Positions 34,984-44,973 of a DNA stretch of 64,000 nt are shown piece by piece. The DNA comes from an uncultured Flavobacteriales bacterium. GTDB taxonomy: Bacteria; Bacteroidota; Bacteroidia; Flavobacteriales_G; Salibacteraceae. Within the stretch, counting starts at the first letter, position 1. Every line of letters begins with the position of its first letter. The notes beneath the pieces were generated by a model. It saw nothing but the letters and a program-made list of their open reading frames with translations. It had not been told where the DNA came from and did no database searches. The position numbers and the translations under genes are program-made. The stretch covers positions 43,987 to 107,986 of the forward strand of contig CAJXZP010000004.1 in NCBI GenBank assembly GCA_913062955.1, read 5' to 3'.

Positions 34984-36912
34984 AACTGGATGAATAATTC
35001 AGATGTTTCTAGACAAACCATTTCTTTTGGAGCTATAAACTCCAGGTATGTAAAGGTGAGTTACACCTCCAGTAAAAACACCGGGAATGAAAATATCCAT
35101 ACGGGAGATTTAGGGGTGATCCAAAGCAGTATTGCAGCTACCGGGCAGCAAAACCAGCTGATTACCTTCCCTTCAATTTCGGACAAATACAGTACGGACG
35201 TTCCTTTTTCATTAAATGCGACATCCTCCGCAGGACTCGCCATTACCTATTCGGTTATTTCAGGTTCCGCTACCATTAACGGCTCCATGGTCACCTTAAA
35301 TGGAGGAGGTACAGTAAGGGTAAAAGCCGAACAGATGGGGAACAGTTCGTATTACGCTGCAGAACAGATTGCTTCTTTTGAGGTTACTGATTTAGCGACT
35401 ATTTCACCGGAAATATCGACTCGATTAACGGACGATTACCCTATTGTAATGGAGAATCTAAAAGCCTATCCTGTCTATATAAATTCTTCCATATTATTTG
35501 AAGATTCACTGACCATAGACTCGGTGACGGTTACGATAGATGGAAATTCAAATTTGGCAGAACTAGCTACTGGTTTCTATTATTATTTATGGACTCCTAA
35601 TTCCTATGCTAGTCATCAAGTTGAAATTACGACATATGCTTCCAACGGACAAAGCGCAAGTATTTCGAAAAGCATTTCTGTTGAAAACAATGCTTCCGAT
35701 CAAAACGCAACCACCATCAGCGGTGTGAATATTACTTTCGGAGGAACAAATAGTAGATGGTTCACAGGTACCTATTCTCTACCTCAACACGTTGGATCAT
35801 TTGATCAAGTTATTGCCAATTTAACGGTAACCTGTCCAAATACCCCAAATGCATGTGATGATTGGGACAGATATGCCTATATTATGATTAAGGGACCAGA
35901 CGGGAATTGGATTCAACTTTTTAACTACATTACTCCCTATGGTGTGGCGTGTAATCATAGTCTTGATGTGACCGATTATGAATCCCTTCTACAAGGGGAA
36001 TTTGAATTCAGAGTATTTATTGATACTTGGGGCTCAGGGGGCTGGGTATTATCTCTTGATTTTGATTATAAGGCAGGAACTCCTACCTATGATTATTCTC
36101 GAGTAGATGAAATTTGGGATGGAAAATTTGATTTTGGTAACCCAACCAATCTACAACCTTTGGATACTGTTTCGTATAATTTTCATCCCAATACTATGGA
36201 TGCAAAACTTAAGCTTACCACCATTGGACAAGGATGGGGAAATAACAACTCTCAAAATGCCGCAGAATTTTACCATGCCACTAATTTCATTTATATAAAC
36301 AACAATCAAGAGTTTGTACATGATTTATGGAACGATTGTAATCCGAACCCAGATAATTGTACCGGTCAACAAGGTACTTGGATGCATTCTAGAGCGGGTT
36401 GGTGTCCTGGAGCTATTTCTGTTCCTTTTGACATGAATATGAATTCTTTCGTACAAAACTCTGTAGAATTAAGTTACATATTTGATCCTACCTATACAGA
36501 TTTCTGTCATCCAAACAATCCAAATTGTGTGGATATTACAACGTGTCCAGACTGCAACGATGACTATAAAGCCACCTATGCAGTAGATGCACATATAATA
36601 AGCTATGGAACAACCCCCCTACTATATGGGTCTTCTCCAAATGGGTTTATTAATCAAGAAGTAAATTACGAACTAAGTGTTTTCCCAAATCCAACGAAGT
36701 CTAATTTTAAGATGAATGCGCAAACAGAAATAGGAAAATGCAAGGTGACCATTCAAACGGTAAACGGACAAGCACTTAAAACGTACTATTTTAATTCAAC
36801 TAGCCAGTTGTCTAATTTTAATTTTGATGTGAGTGAACTTCCAAATGGAGTGTATTTCATTAACCTTGAAAACCAAAAAGGAGTTGGCGTTCAAACTCTT
36901 ATCATTCAATAA
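34609..36912 (+). CDS. Secreted PNGase F-like peptide-N-glycosidase with discoidin domain and T9SS signal
   Basis: 767 residues. Signal peptide to LNAQ; F5/8 type C (discoidin) domain ~25-175; two Ig-like segments ~178-262 and ~265-365; then PNGase F N and C domains ~370-670; type A sorting domain from ~690. Matches to the PNGase F active site: CDDWDRYAY gives Asp420 (equivalent of catalytic Asp60), NAAEF gives Glu553 (equivalent of Glu206), FIDTW gives Asp472 where PNGase F has Glu118, and SRAGWCPG is conserved. It would remove N-glycans from glycoproteins outside the cell; discoidin may bind the glycan. It is monocistronic. Confidence 0.85.
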   Translation: MNKTILKGTLAARILVLLFVAFQLNLNAQVIPQNTYVIQNVSSDNNNHPGAHAFDADTTTWWALFNNAGFSLPGYIEIDLNTSYDINGFTYLPNPANATDKAIGYEIYLSNDGMNWGTPEAIGNFNWMNNSDVSRQTISFGAINSRYVKVSYTSSKNTGNENIHTGDLGVIQSSIAATGQQNQLITFPSISDKYSTDVPFSLNATSSAGLAITYSVISGSATINGSMVTLNGGGTVRVKAEQMGNSSYYAAEQIASFEVTDLATISPEISTRLTDDYPIVMENLKAYPVYINSSILFEDSLTIDSVTVTIDGNSNLAELATGFYYYLWTPNSYASHQVEITTYASNGQSASISKSISVENNASDQNATTISGVNITFGGTNSRWFTGTYSLPQHVGSFDQVIANLTVTCPNTPNACDDWDRYAYIMIKGPDGNWIQLFNYITPYGVACNHSLDVTDYESLLQGEFEFRVFIDTWGSGGWVLSLDFDYKAGTPTYDYSRVDEIWDGKFDFGNPTNLQPLDTVSYNFHPNTMDAKLKLTTIGQGWGNNNSQNAAEFYHATNFIYINNNQEFVHDLWNDCNPNPDNCTGQQGTWMHSRAGWCPGAISVPFDMNMNSFVQNSVELSYIFDPTYTDFCHPNNPNCVDITTCPDCNDDYKATYAVDAHIISYGTTPLLYGSSPNGFINQEVNYELSVFPNPTKSNFKMNAQTEIGKCKVTIQTVNGQALKTYYFNSTSQLSNFNFDVSELPNGVYFINLENQKGVGVQTLIIQ

Positions 36913-36980
36913 TTAAACCGAGGTAATTCGAAGTTAATTAGGTCTCCTTCTAAAAAGGATGAGACATTTGAAAAAGAACA

Positions 36981-37020
36981 AAAACCTATATCATTCATTT
37001 GATATAGGTTTTTTTTGCTG
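36981..37020 (+). terminator. Terminator of the PNGase F-like gene
   Basis: A perfect 13-bp AT-rich stem (AAAACCTATATCA/TGATATAGGTTTT, loop TTCATT) followed by T residues. The remainder of 36913-37271 shows no gene. Confidence 0.88.
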
Positions 37021-37271
37021 GTCTATTGACTTTCAGGAATGAATCACCTCCTTGTGCCGGCCAAAAATTTGACTCCATTCTGTTTCGAAAAAGCAAGGTA
37101 TTTCGAATACAGGTAGACGAACCAACATTGATCATCAAAAATAAGGGTCTAAATTAATACATGTCAGACCTGAAAATGAACAATTCAATAACATGCACCA
37201 AGTGTTCGTTCGTTCCTTCCTTCCATTTCTTACGGCTGGTTTTTAAAGAGTAGAAATCATTTACCACAACT

Positions 37272-37892
37272 TTATTTTCTAAGTTCTTCTATTTCACTAA
37301 TCAATGCTCCAATTCCAAATGATGTTTTTCGGGTTACCTTTTTAAAATGAATTTCAGCAATTATAGCTATCGCAAAAGTAACAACGGGAAGTAATATAAA
37401 TATGGAAATGGTCGGATAGCTGAATCCATCCACACCTAAAATTTCACCCACCGTTTTTCCTTCTTGCTTAAAGTAGGTATAGAGAAGCATGGGAAACAAT
37501 AAGACGGGAATACTAGTTACAGCCAATCGTTTATTGAATTTTCGAATGGCGTTTAATTTCGTTCGAATAGCCACTAAATAATCATACGAATTGGATTGGT
37601 AATCAATATCCATCAACGCTTTTAATTGTACTCTTCCAAGGAAAAACCAAATAGTTGAGGGAATGGAACTTATGCTCGCCCAAAAAATCGCATCGTCATT
37701 ATCTAACCAGATATTGAATAAAAACATGCCTACCGTCATAGGGATTAATAGGAAAACTTCATACTTGAATCCCTCCATTACTTTTTCCGTATAACTGATC
37801 GATTTTTGATTGTACAATTTTTCAATATTAGGTAGAATAAGCGGTTTATTGATAAACCCATTTTTCCAGATATTTTCGATTGATTCATTCAT
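37272..37892 (-). CDS. Membrane protein paired with ECF sigma factor (putative anti-sigma-like)
   Basis: 206 residues with a cytosolic N-terminus (~1-45: ENIWKNGFINKP ... PNIEKLYNQKS) and four membrane helices (about 47-66, 70-90, 123-142, 158-182). The gene overlaps the sigma factor stop by 8 bases. Bacteroidota ECF loci often carry such a short LW..N...P.IE.LYNQKS membrane partner; I infer an anti-sigma or accessory role, but there is no classic zinc-anti-sigma motif. Confidence 0.72.
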   Translation of the reverse strand: MNESIENIWKNGFINKPLILPNIEKLYNQKSISYTEKVMEGFKYEVFLLIPMTVGMFLFNIWLDNDDAIFWASISSIPSTIWFFLGRVQLKALMDIDYQSNSYDYLVAIRTKLNAIRKFNKRLAVTSIPVLLFPMLLYTYFKQEGKTVGEILGVDGFSYPTISIFILLPVVTFAIAIIAEIHFKKVTRKTSFGIGALISEIEELRK

Positions 37893-38379
37893 AATGTCTA
37901 ATTATTAGTTTTTTAAGTCTGTTCTTAATCCTCTGAATTTTAACCCCAATATTATTACTGTTGGTACCTATTATTTCTGCAATTTCTTGGTATGACTTCT
38001 CTTCCAGGTACAAGAGTATAATTGCTCTGTCAATCACCGATAGTTGTTTAATGGCCATATAAAGCTGGGAAAGAGATTCCTCCTGGATAGCAGATGAATC
38101 AGTACTTAATGCCTCGGGAACGGAATCTAAGATTCCATTCTGAAACGTTCTCTTGGCTTCGGTTTTTTGAAATGTCATGCAGACGTTCAATGTGATGCGA
38201 TAGACCCAAGTAGACCATTCTGAATTTCCAATAAAATTATCCTTGGTTCTCCATATTTGCAAACAGACTTCCTGATAAAGATCTTCAAAATCTTCTTGAG
38301 AATAGCTGTATGCCCGACAAATTTTAATAATTATTCCTGCATTGGGCCGGATGAAATTTATATAAAAATCGTTACTCAC
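37885..38379 (-). CDS. RNA polymerase sigma factor, ECF subfamily
   Basis: 164 residues with sigma region 2 (YSQEDFEDLYQEVCLQIWRTKDNF, then WVYRITLNVC) and region 4 (DRAIILLYLEEKSYQEIAEIIGTNSNNIGVKIQRIKNRL). No regions 1 or 3, as expected for ECF factors. It directs transcription of an unknown regulon and is followed by the overlapping membrane partner. Nearby secreted glycan enzymes could be targets; no promoter evidence. Confidence 0.93.
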   Translation of the reverse strand: MSNDFYINFIRPNAGIIIKICRAYSYSQEDFEDLYQEVCLQIWRTKDNFIGNSEWSTWVYRITLNVCMTFQKTEAKRTFQNGILDSVPEALSTDSSAIQEESLSQLYMAIKQLSVIDRAIILLYLEEKSYQEIAEIIGTNSNNIGVKIQRIKNRLKKLIIRHYE

Positions 38380-38820
38380 TTCTGTTTTTATATGATTAGT
38401 AGTCGTTTTTTCAATTTATTACACCCCGGGCACTTTTTTTTTTGAGAAAATTCGAAAATCCCTAACGATTCTGCCATAGCTGGATATTGGAATGGGTACA
38501 CCCCAAGGGAAATACAAATTCAACGGTAGCCTAATTCCCATTCCTTAGTGAAAGATCTATTTAGATAATAAAGAGAAAAAACAGATCGTATTCAAAACCC
38601 CTTTCCACTCCTACCCCGCTTTCAATAAGCTATCGAATAATGCATCTCGATCCTAATCCTTAATCTATAGTAAATAATAAGCTCCAGGAAGAAAAACCAA
38701 AAGCAAATAAACCTGCTCCCTGTTTTTCATTAATCCCTAGCCGTAATTCTGAGCTGCTTCGACTTGGACAAGGCCACTTTCAAATCCTGAGAGGGAGGTT
38801 ATTTAAATGCTCCCATATTT
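38380..38820. other. Intergenic region without recognisable gene
   Basis: 441 bases with a T-run of 12 near 38434-38445 and stops in all frames. I see no RNA gene or operon element beyond the likely ECF promoter at its left end. Confidence 0.5.
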
Positions 38821-39627
38821 CTATTTAAATAAAAAGGCAAACATTAAACCTACTAAAAAGGCAAAAACACCCAAGACGATAATTAGAATTAAGGAAATTC
38901 CTAAAAACCGCAACAGCTTAATCAAGTTTTGACCGAAGGTTAAACCGTATAGCTTCCCATAAGCATATAAGTAATAGATTATTCCAACCGGGATACTCAA
39001 ATAATAGATGGAGGGATGAATCACCAATCCCATAATGAAAAATAAAATCGTACTTAAAAATAGTAATCCTTGAACATAGCAGGTAATAATTAAATGTTCA
39101 CCATAATTATAGGGTTTTCGATATACTACAAAAGCGGTTAAAGCATAAAACGGAATTAATAGAAAGGTAATAATATTGAAGTATTTCAGGATGTGTTTTT
39201 GAATTTGAATAGCCATTTCTTTGCTTTCAATTCTTTCTTTTTCCAACTCGACCATAATTTCAGTACTCTCCACTTGTCCTTCTACAAGGTCAAATTGAGT
39301 TTCATTAATTACATTGGATATTTCAAGGAAATTATCGCTGAACTCATTAAACACTAACATCGCTAAGGCGGTTCCAATGGCTAAGAAGGCGAAAGGAGAA
39401 ACATATTTTTTCCGGGTTCCTTCTAAATACTCTGTTAAAATTTGTTTCGGGTGTAAGAACAGCATTTTTAGGCTCAGCAAATACTTGTTATCTAAACTGA
39501 AAAAATCATTCATGAAATTTTTAACGATGCTTCTGGTAGACAGTCTTTTTACCACAATATGCGCTCCGCAATTCGCACAAAAATTATGTACTTCTTCAAC
39601 GGGGTCTTTGCAATTTTTACACTTCAT
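38821..39627 (-). CDS. DUF3667 zinc-ribbon membrane protein
   Basis: 268 residues. An N-terminal zinc ribbon with CKNC and CANC (residues 3-21) precedes the DUF3667 core FLHPKQILTEYLEGTRKKYVSPFAFLAIG, then a charged coil (~110-145) and four membrane helices. The function is unknown; the family is widespread in Bacteroidota. It is monocistronic. Confidence 0.88.
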   Translation of the reverse strand: MKCKNCKDPVEEVHNFCANCGAHIVVKRLSTRSIVKNFMNDFFSLDNKYLLSLKMLFLHPKQILTEYLEGTRKKYVSPFAFLAIGTALAMLVFNEFSDNFLEISNVINETQFDLVEGQVESTEIMVELEKERIESKEMAIQIQKHILKYFNIITFLLIPFYALTAFVVYRKPYNYGEHLIITCYVQGLLFLSTILFFIMGLVIHPSIYYLSIPVGIIYYLYAYGKLYGLTFGQNLIKLLRFLGISLILIIVLGVFAFLVGLMFAFLFK

Positions 39628-40016
39628 TGTATTCGTTTCTGTATTTTTTTAAAGGTACCGTCCTAAACTAAAGTTACGATTAAAAATTAACGGCAATAGT
39701 AAATACCCTAGTTGGCGTATAAAAAGGTAAATGTATTCTTTTTAGAGGGTAAGTAACCTTTCCACTTCTGGTGGGGCTCTTAGCAGAAGGTATAATAAAG
39801 CAAATTTCCCTAATACTAAATTAGCTTCCCAATAGATTACTAAGCACTACATGACCTCGCATTCTTCTGATACCAAGGAGAACATTGGCTACATTTTCCG
39901 TATTTGATAAAAGAACATATTCGTTGCCCTTACCCCACGTTGATTCACACCACAAACAGATGATGCGACTTCACTTTTACCAAAGCACGATTTGACCTAT
40001 TACCCAAATAGGGTTG
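39628..40016. other. Intergenic region without recognisable gene
   Basis: 389 bases between two minus-strand genes. It must contain the DUF3667 promoter; I found only short frames with stops. Confidence 0.5.
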
Positions 40017-42833
40017 TTATTCTTTTATTAATCTAATGATGGCTTTTTTACTTTCGGTTTCAATGAGTAACATGTAAACTCCCGCAGGTTGTTCCAGTTT
40101 CAAATTAAATAATTGACGATCTGAATAGGTGTTGGATTGAATGATCCTTCCATTCAAATCCAAAATATTAATCTTAACCTCCTGATAATTTCCTCCCAGA
40201 TCAATCGAAAAATGGTCCACTATTGGGTTCGGGTAGATCCGTAAATTATTTCCAAAATCATTTTCAATAATTCCTATTCCCGTTACGGTTTGACAAGCGG
40301 AAGTATCGGTACAGCCATTTTCTGTTATTTCAACGGCATAATCTCCATTATTCACGGGGGTGTACGTTTGATATATGGCTCCAGAAATTAGACTCATATT
40401 ATGATCACAGATTAACCATTGATAATCAACACCAGAAGCATCACTACTTAACACATTTTGATTTACGGATACATTCGTATTTACGCTAGCGATGGTTAAG
40501 TTTAAAGTAACAAGACTATCGCAACCCGAAGCGGCCCCATTAACCATGTTAAAAACGGCTGAATTATTGTTTGAAGTATAAGTAACCCCATTTATCCAGG
40601 TATAATATTTACACTCAGTTCGCGTGTCAATTCCGGTAATTGGATCAGCCAACAGCGTGGTTACCACCACACTATCAGATCCTTGTGATGAATTAAACAT
40701 ACTACTGTAAACCCTATCACACATTATGTTTACAATGGTATTCCCATCCGGGAAGGTGAAATTTACCCCTGCAGAAATATTTATTGCCGTATCGAAATCA
40801 ACAATCACGGTATTTTCACTAGATGTATCACTTAATCCATTGAAATTTTGGGCATGCACATAGTAAAAATATACGTTGCCATAGGATGCCGTGGTATCTT
40901 CAAAATTAGTAACATTAGGTAAGGTAGTAGTTAATAGCACCGGACTAAGCTGAGTGCTGTTCTGTCTATACACCTTATACCCATGCTCATCGTTCGCATT
41001 ATCGGTCCAACTCAAGTTGACTTGTTCATATAAGGCCCCATTTGCAGTCAGGTTTAATGGACTATTAGGTGGCAGATTGATATTATTATAGTCACCCAAT
41101 AAAAAATGATCTTGTAATGCGGCACATAAAAAGACGAAAGGGGCGTTCCAATTGATAGCAATCTCATTGGTAGAATAACTGCACCAATCGTCCAAATATT
41201 TAGTTGCCGGCAGGTTATTGGTATAGGTACAAGTCCCTGGATTGGAGTTGTTCTGAGGACCGCCCACAACCATGCCTGGTATAGGTGCCACTGTAATATC
41301 TGCTACAGAAGGTCTGTGATGAGGGTTTAAAGGAGGCTTGTTTCCTAACCCCGTAACAAAGCAATAATTGGTGGCATTTCTACCTAATAAATAATCGAAA
41401 CAGCTAACAGCGGCATTTAAATAGGTGTAATCTCCCGTTAATTCAAAAGCCTTAGTTAACAACATTCCTTGATTTCCCGCAACCCCATTAGATCCCCAAG
41501 TAAAATTCCATGGAGATTGGCCCATGGTTACTTTATGTGCCGAACCTCCATAATAGTGGTTTCTAAGCTCATTCGCTTTATTGATGATTATAGTTTTAAT
41601 TAAGGTGGTATCACTATATGCTACAGACGTAAGATTGTTTTTATGAAGTAATAATGAATAGATAGGTAATTGTCCTACTTCCTTCCATGAGGGAACATTA
41701 TACCAAGGTACGGAAGACCAATTAATAGTGTTGTAATAATTGTTGTCTAAGGTAGTAATGTATAACTCTGCAGCCGCCCATATAAATTCATCTGCTAAAT
41801 CATTGTCGTCATAGCTACCCGTATTTACGTTTGGACTATACGCGGCATTATGATTACTTTGATTGTACAGAATGTTAGAATTTACAGTTGCCCAATTCCA
41901 AGCAGATGTAGCTGCAGCTAAACAACTATTTGAGAATGAAATATCAATGGGTGCATAAACTCTAGCTGCCGTAGCCATTACCGCAGCGAAATCCAACGTA
42001 GCGGAAGTTGTTTTTTGGATCATATACCTCGGTGCGTTTTGTCCGTTTTCAGGTAGTACAAGCACATCAAAATTTTCACTCGTTAATTTGTGGTATACTC
42101 CTCCATCTGAGGGATCTTGCATGGTTAACATCCAATCCAAATTCCATCTTATCTCATCCAGTATATCTGGAGTGCTATTACCTGATTCGGGGATATTGGT
42201 TTTTAAACTATCTAATAATTGAGGGAATTGCTCGTAAGTAGCTAAAAGTGTGTAGGTAGATATTCCTGAGTTGACCATATATTTATTATAATCACCGGCA
42301 TCATACCACCCTTTTGGACTAGAAACAATGGTACCTATAGGATAGCTAGCGCTAGCGGCAGAAGCATGTATCACAATCGCAGTATCTGCATGGCCTGCAT
42401 TTCGCACCCAATTCTCGCCATAAGCTTCTAATACAGGGGATGAACACCTCATGTAATAGTATGCTTTTAAGGATTTTCTTAACGGTTCTAATCCAACTCT
42501 TCCTTTAATTTCAAAATTACTTGAATATCCTAAACCCTTGACTTCTGCCACATATTCACCACTTACCGTAAAGGTAGAAATATCGATCACCGAAATATTC
42601 TCGTTTGAATAAGTCCAGTAACTTGGCGTTGAAATGACACCGGAGTAATAGGTGGTTAATAAATCAGGTGATTTAATAAAGAAGGAATCTACTACATTGG
42701 TTTTTACAGAAATTATTTTTTCGGCAAATTGAAAGTAACCTTCTTGATTTATTCTAATGTCTTCGGTGAATTGCGAGTAGCATAATGTGGAAACCATGGT
42801 TAGTACTCCCAGGAATAAATTTTTCATCATCAT
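40017..42833 (-). CDS. Secreted glycoside hydrolase family 9 (endoglucanase-like) with T9SS sorting domain
   Basis: 938 residues with signal peptide (cleaved near CYSQ). An N-terminal cellulase Ig-like domain (~25-105, IRINQEGYF) is followed by the GH9 (alpha/alpha)6 barrel (~115-590) with GWYDAGDYNKY near 177 (catalytic base Asp), HHRPS near 508 and STNEIAINWNAP near 557 (catalytic acid Glu). Then a fibronectin III-type domain (~598-680), a Cys-containing repeat, the GDYAVEIT module and a type A sorting domain (IYPNPIVDH to RLIKE). It should cut beta-1,4-glucans outside the cell. No SusC/D genes accompany it. Confidence 0.92.
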   Translation of the reverse strand: MMMKNLFLGVLTMVSTLCYSQFTEDIRINQEGYFQFAEKIISVKTNVVDSFFIKSPDLLTTYYSGVISTPSYWTYSNENISVIDISTFTVSGEYVAEVKGLGYSSNFEIKGRVGLEPLRKSLKAYYYMRCSSPVLEAYGENWVRNAGHADTAIVIHASAASASYPIGTIVSSPKGWYDAGDYNKYMVNSGISTYTLLATYEQFPQLLDSLKTNIPESGNSTPDILDEIRWNLDWMLTMQDPSDGGVYHKLTSENFDVLVLPENGQNAPRYMIQKTTSATLDFAAVMATAARVYAPIDISFSNSCLAAATSAWNWATVNSNILYNQSNHNAAYSPNVNTGSYDDNDLADEFIWAAAELYITTLDNNYYNTINWSSVPWYNVPSWKEVGQLPIYSLLLHKNNLTSVAYSDTTLIKTIIINKANELRNHYYGGSAHKVTMGQSPWNFTWGSNGVAGNQGMLLTKAFELTGDYTYLNAAVSCFDYLLGRNATNYCFVTGLGNKPPLNPHHRPSVADITVAPIPGMVVGGPQNNSNPGTCTYTNNLPATKYLDDWCSYSTNEIAINWNAPFVFLCAALQDHFLLGDYNNINLPPNSPLNLTANGALYEQVNLSWTDNANDEHGYKVYRQNSTQLSPVLLTTTLPNVTNFEDTTASYGNVYFYYVHAQNFNGLSDTSSENTVIVDFDTAINISAGVNFTFPDGNTIVNIMCDRVYSSMFNSSQGSDSVVVTTLLADPITGIDTRTECKYYTWINGVTYTSNNNSAVFNMVNGAASGCDSLVTLNLTIASVNTNVSVNQNVLSSDASGVDYQWLICDHNMSLISGAIYQTYTPVNNGDYAVEITENGCTDTSACQTVTGIGIIENDFGNNLRIYPNPIVDHFSIDLGGNYQEVKINILDLNGRIIQSNTYSDRQLFNLKLEQPAGVYMLLIETESKKAIIRLIKE

Positions 42834-43152
42834 TGAGTTATTTTAAAGTTGGCCAACAAAATTGGCTATGATTTCAGATTGGAAAATGAAGTAGGTTTTT
42901 ACGCAGTAGAAATCGGGATAAATATATAGAATATATATCAACCTTAAGTACAAAACACATAATGAATTACACCTCTTGTGGTACTCCCTCTTTTACCAGG
43001 AGATTACGATTAAAATGTCAAATAAAAAGGAGTTGTTACTGTGCTTTTGTCTGTGTTTCGCTTGCCTGTTTTGAGCCAACCTAAGTACGATTTCGAAGCT
43101 TACCAAAGTATCGAAGCATAGGTCATTTAGGACTTGCGTTATGTTTTTAGGT
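42834..43152. other. Intergenic region without recognisable gene
   Basis: 319 bases, with the GH9 promoter expected on the left side of the minus strand. No RNA gene, repeat or open frame of note. Confidence 0.45.
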
Positions 43153-44913
43153 CTATTTCATGGAGGCATTCAATGGTGTATTCCCGTGCTTACTATTGGG
43201 TTCAACCGTATGTGTTTTTGTCAAAACCATATTTTCTAACACCAGAATATCTAAGGCGGTTTCGTTAAAAAGTTTAATGGCGTCCGCAGGTGTTTCCACT
43301 ATGGGAGATCCCTTTTTATTAAGGCTGGTATTCAGTAAAATAGGAATTCCACTTTGATGGAAAAATTCCGTTAATAATTTGGCAAATCTAGCATTCCAAG
43401 TTTCATCTACCGTTTGAACCCGAGCGGTTTGGTCACGATGCGTTACATTTTGGAGTTGGTCAAGATATTCGGATCGAGTTTTGTCCAGTAAAATCATATA
43501 CGGGCTATTTCTACCCGATACAAAATATTTTTTTACCTGATCCTTCAAAATAGAAGGAGCAAACGGACGGAAGTCTTCTCGAAACTTGATATTTCTATTG
43601 ATATGGTTTTTTAGATTTGCCTTCCCCGGGTGGGCTAAAATACTTCTTCGTCCAAGGGATCGAGGGCCAAATTCTGATCCTGAATGAAACCAGCCTACTG
43701 TATTCCCATCATTTAGTTGCGCTGCAACGAACCTTAGCAGGCTTTTCTCATCGGAGAAAAGCTGTTGATCGTAAGTATTCGAAGGCTCTTTTTTTAGTGC
43801 CTCTAAGATTTCATTTTGATCATAGTCTTTACCAAAACAGACCGTTCCATTGTGGGTTACTTTGGGTTTATTTAAATACGCTAACCACCCGTAAAAGGCA
43901 CAACCCAATGCCAAACCATTATCAGCTGCTGCAGGTTCGAAATAAAGGTTTTCAAAAACACCTTTATCCATGAGTTTTGCATTTGCAGCGGCATTCAAAG
44001 CAACTCCTCCTGAGTAGCATAGGTTTTTATGTGGAAATAAAGCAGCTCTTAATTCCATACACTTAATCACGGCTTTTTCCACCTGTTCTTGGGCCCAAAA
44101 AGCAACATCCGCGTAATAATTGAAATTTTCAATAAAATTATCATAGCCAGAGGATGGGTTTGTAAAATGAGCCTTCCACTCCTTTGAAACCAACAGACAG
44201 GAAGATTCATTAAATTGGAAGGCGTCTATGGTATATTCTCCCGAATGACCGAATGGGGCGAGTCCCATCAATTTCCCTACATCATTCATATCCCCAAAAA
44301 TATAGTGACTTACAGCGGCATAAAAACCGCCAATAGAATGTAATGTGGTAGGAAGATCTAATAGGGATCCCGTATGAATAGCCATTTTACTAAAATCTTT
44401 CCAAAGAGGTTTTAGTTTATTTCCATCAAAGAAATAGAAACTATCTTTTTCACATTGCATCTCTGTTTCATCCAATATTTTTTTTGGAATCAGCCATTCT
44501 TGATCAGGATGCAAACTAAGGAATTGATTCAACGGGCTACCACAACCATCTATTACCATCACCACGCATTCATCAAATGGGGATGTACCTACCGCACTAT
44601 AAGCGTGTGCCAAATGATGGGATATATTTATTAGTTTGGGGGTATTCACATCTGCAAAAATTCGCTTTCCATGAAATTGATCTCTGTGAGGAATCTCAAA
44701 ATTAGCACATTGTACCACCAACGAAACATCCTCCAATTGAATTCCTTCCGCATCCAAACAATATTGAATAGCTAGGGTGTCGTTTCCTCCGTCATGTTTA
44801 ATGCGACTCAAGCGTTCCTTTTCAATAGCGACACAAACGCTTCCGTTTTTTAACAATACAGCCGATCCGTCATGAGAAAGGCCTGTTCCGAGAATATAGA
44901 TATCAGGATTCAT
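43153..44913 (-). CDS. Carbamoyltransferase, NodU/CmcH/TobZ family
   Basis: 586 residues. The N-terminal Kae1-like domain has LGTGLSHDGSAVLL at its start, the metal-binding SHHLAHAYSA, VIDGCGS and CYSGGVALNAAANA. The C-terminal YrdC-like domain carries the family signature GPRSLGRRSILAHP and FREDFRPFAPSIL. These enzymes make carbamoyl-adenylate from carbamoyl phosphate and ATP and transfer the carbamoyl group to a sugar or antibiotic hydroxyl. It lies 60 bases downstream of an Asp/Asn hydroxylase-like gene on the same strand, which suggests one modification pathway. Acceptor unknown. Confidence 0.93.
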   Translation of the reverse strand: MNPDIYILGTGLSHDGSAVLLKNGSVCVAIEKERLSRIKHDGGNDTLAIQYCLDAEGIQLEDVSLVVQCANFEIPHRDQFHGKRIFADVNTPKLINISHHLAHAYSAVGTSPFDECVVMVIDGCGSPLNQFLSLHPDQEWLIPKKILDETEMQCEKDSFYFFDGNKLKPLWKDFSKMAIHTGSLLDLPTTLHSIGGFYAAVSHYIFGDMNDVGKLMGLAPFGHSGEYTIDAFQFNESSCLLVSKEWKAHFTNPSSGYDNFIENFNYYADVAFWAQEQVEKAVIKCMELRAALFPHKNLCYSGGVALNAAANAKLMDKGVFENLYFEPAAADNGLALGCAFYGWLAYLNKPKVTHNGTVCFGKDYDQNEILEALKKEPSNTYDQQLFSDEKSLLRFVAAQLNDGNTVGWFHSGSEFGPRSLGRRSILAHPGKANLKNHINRNIKFREDFRPFAPSILKDQVKKYFVSGRNSPYMILLDKTRSEYLDQLQNVTHRDQTARVQTVDETWNARFAKLLTEFFHQSGIPILLNTSLNKKGSPIVETPADAIKLFNETALDILVLENMVLTKTHTVEPNSKHGNTPLNASMK

Positions 44914-44973
44914 TTGGAAGATTTTTATTACCGTATGGTAGATTCAGAGAGGGAAACATCATGACCGAAAACA

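Noticed and set aside
29353..42833. A polysaccharide utilisation locus
   Set aside because: Several secreted glycan-active proteins occur, but no SusC/SusD pair lies in the window.
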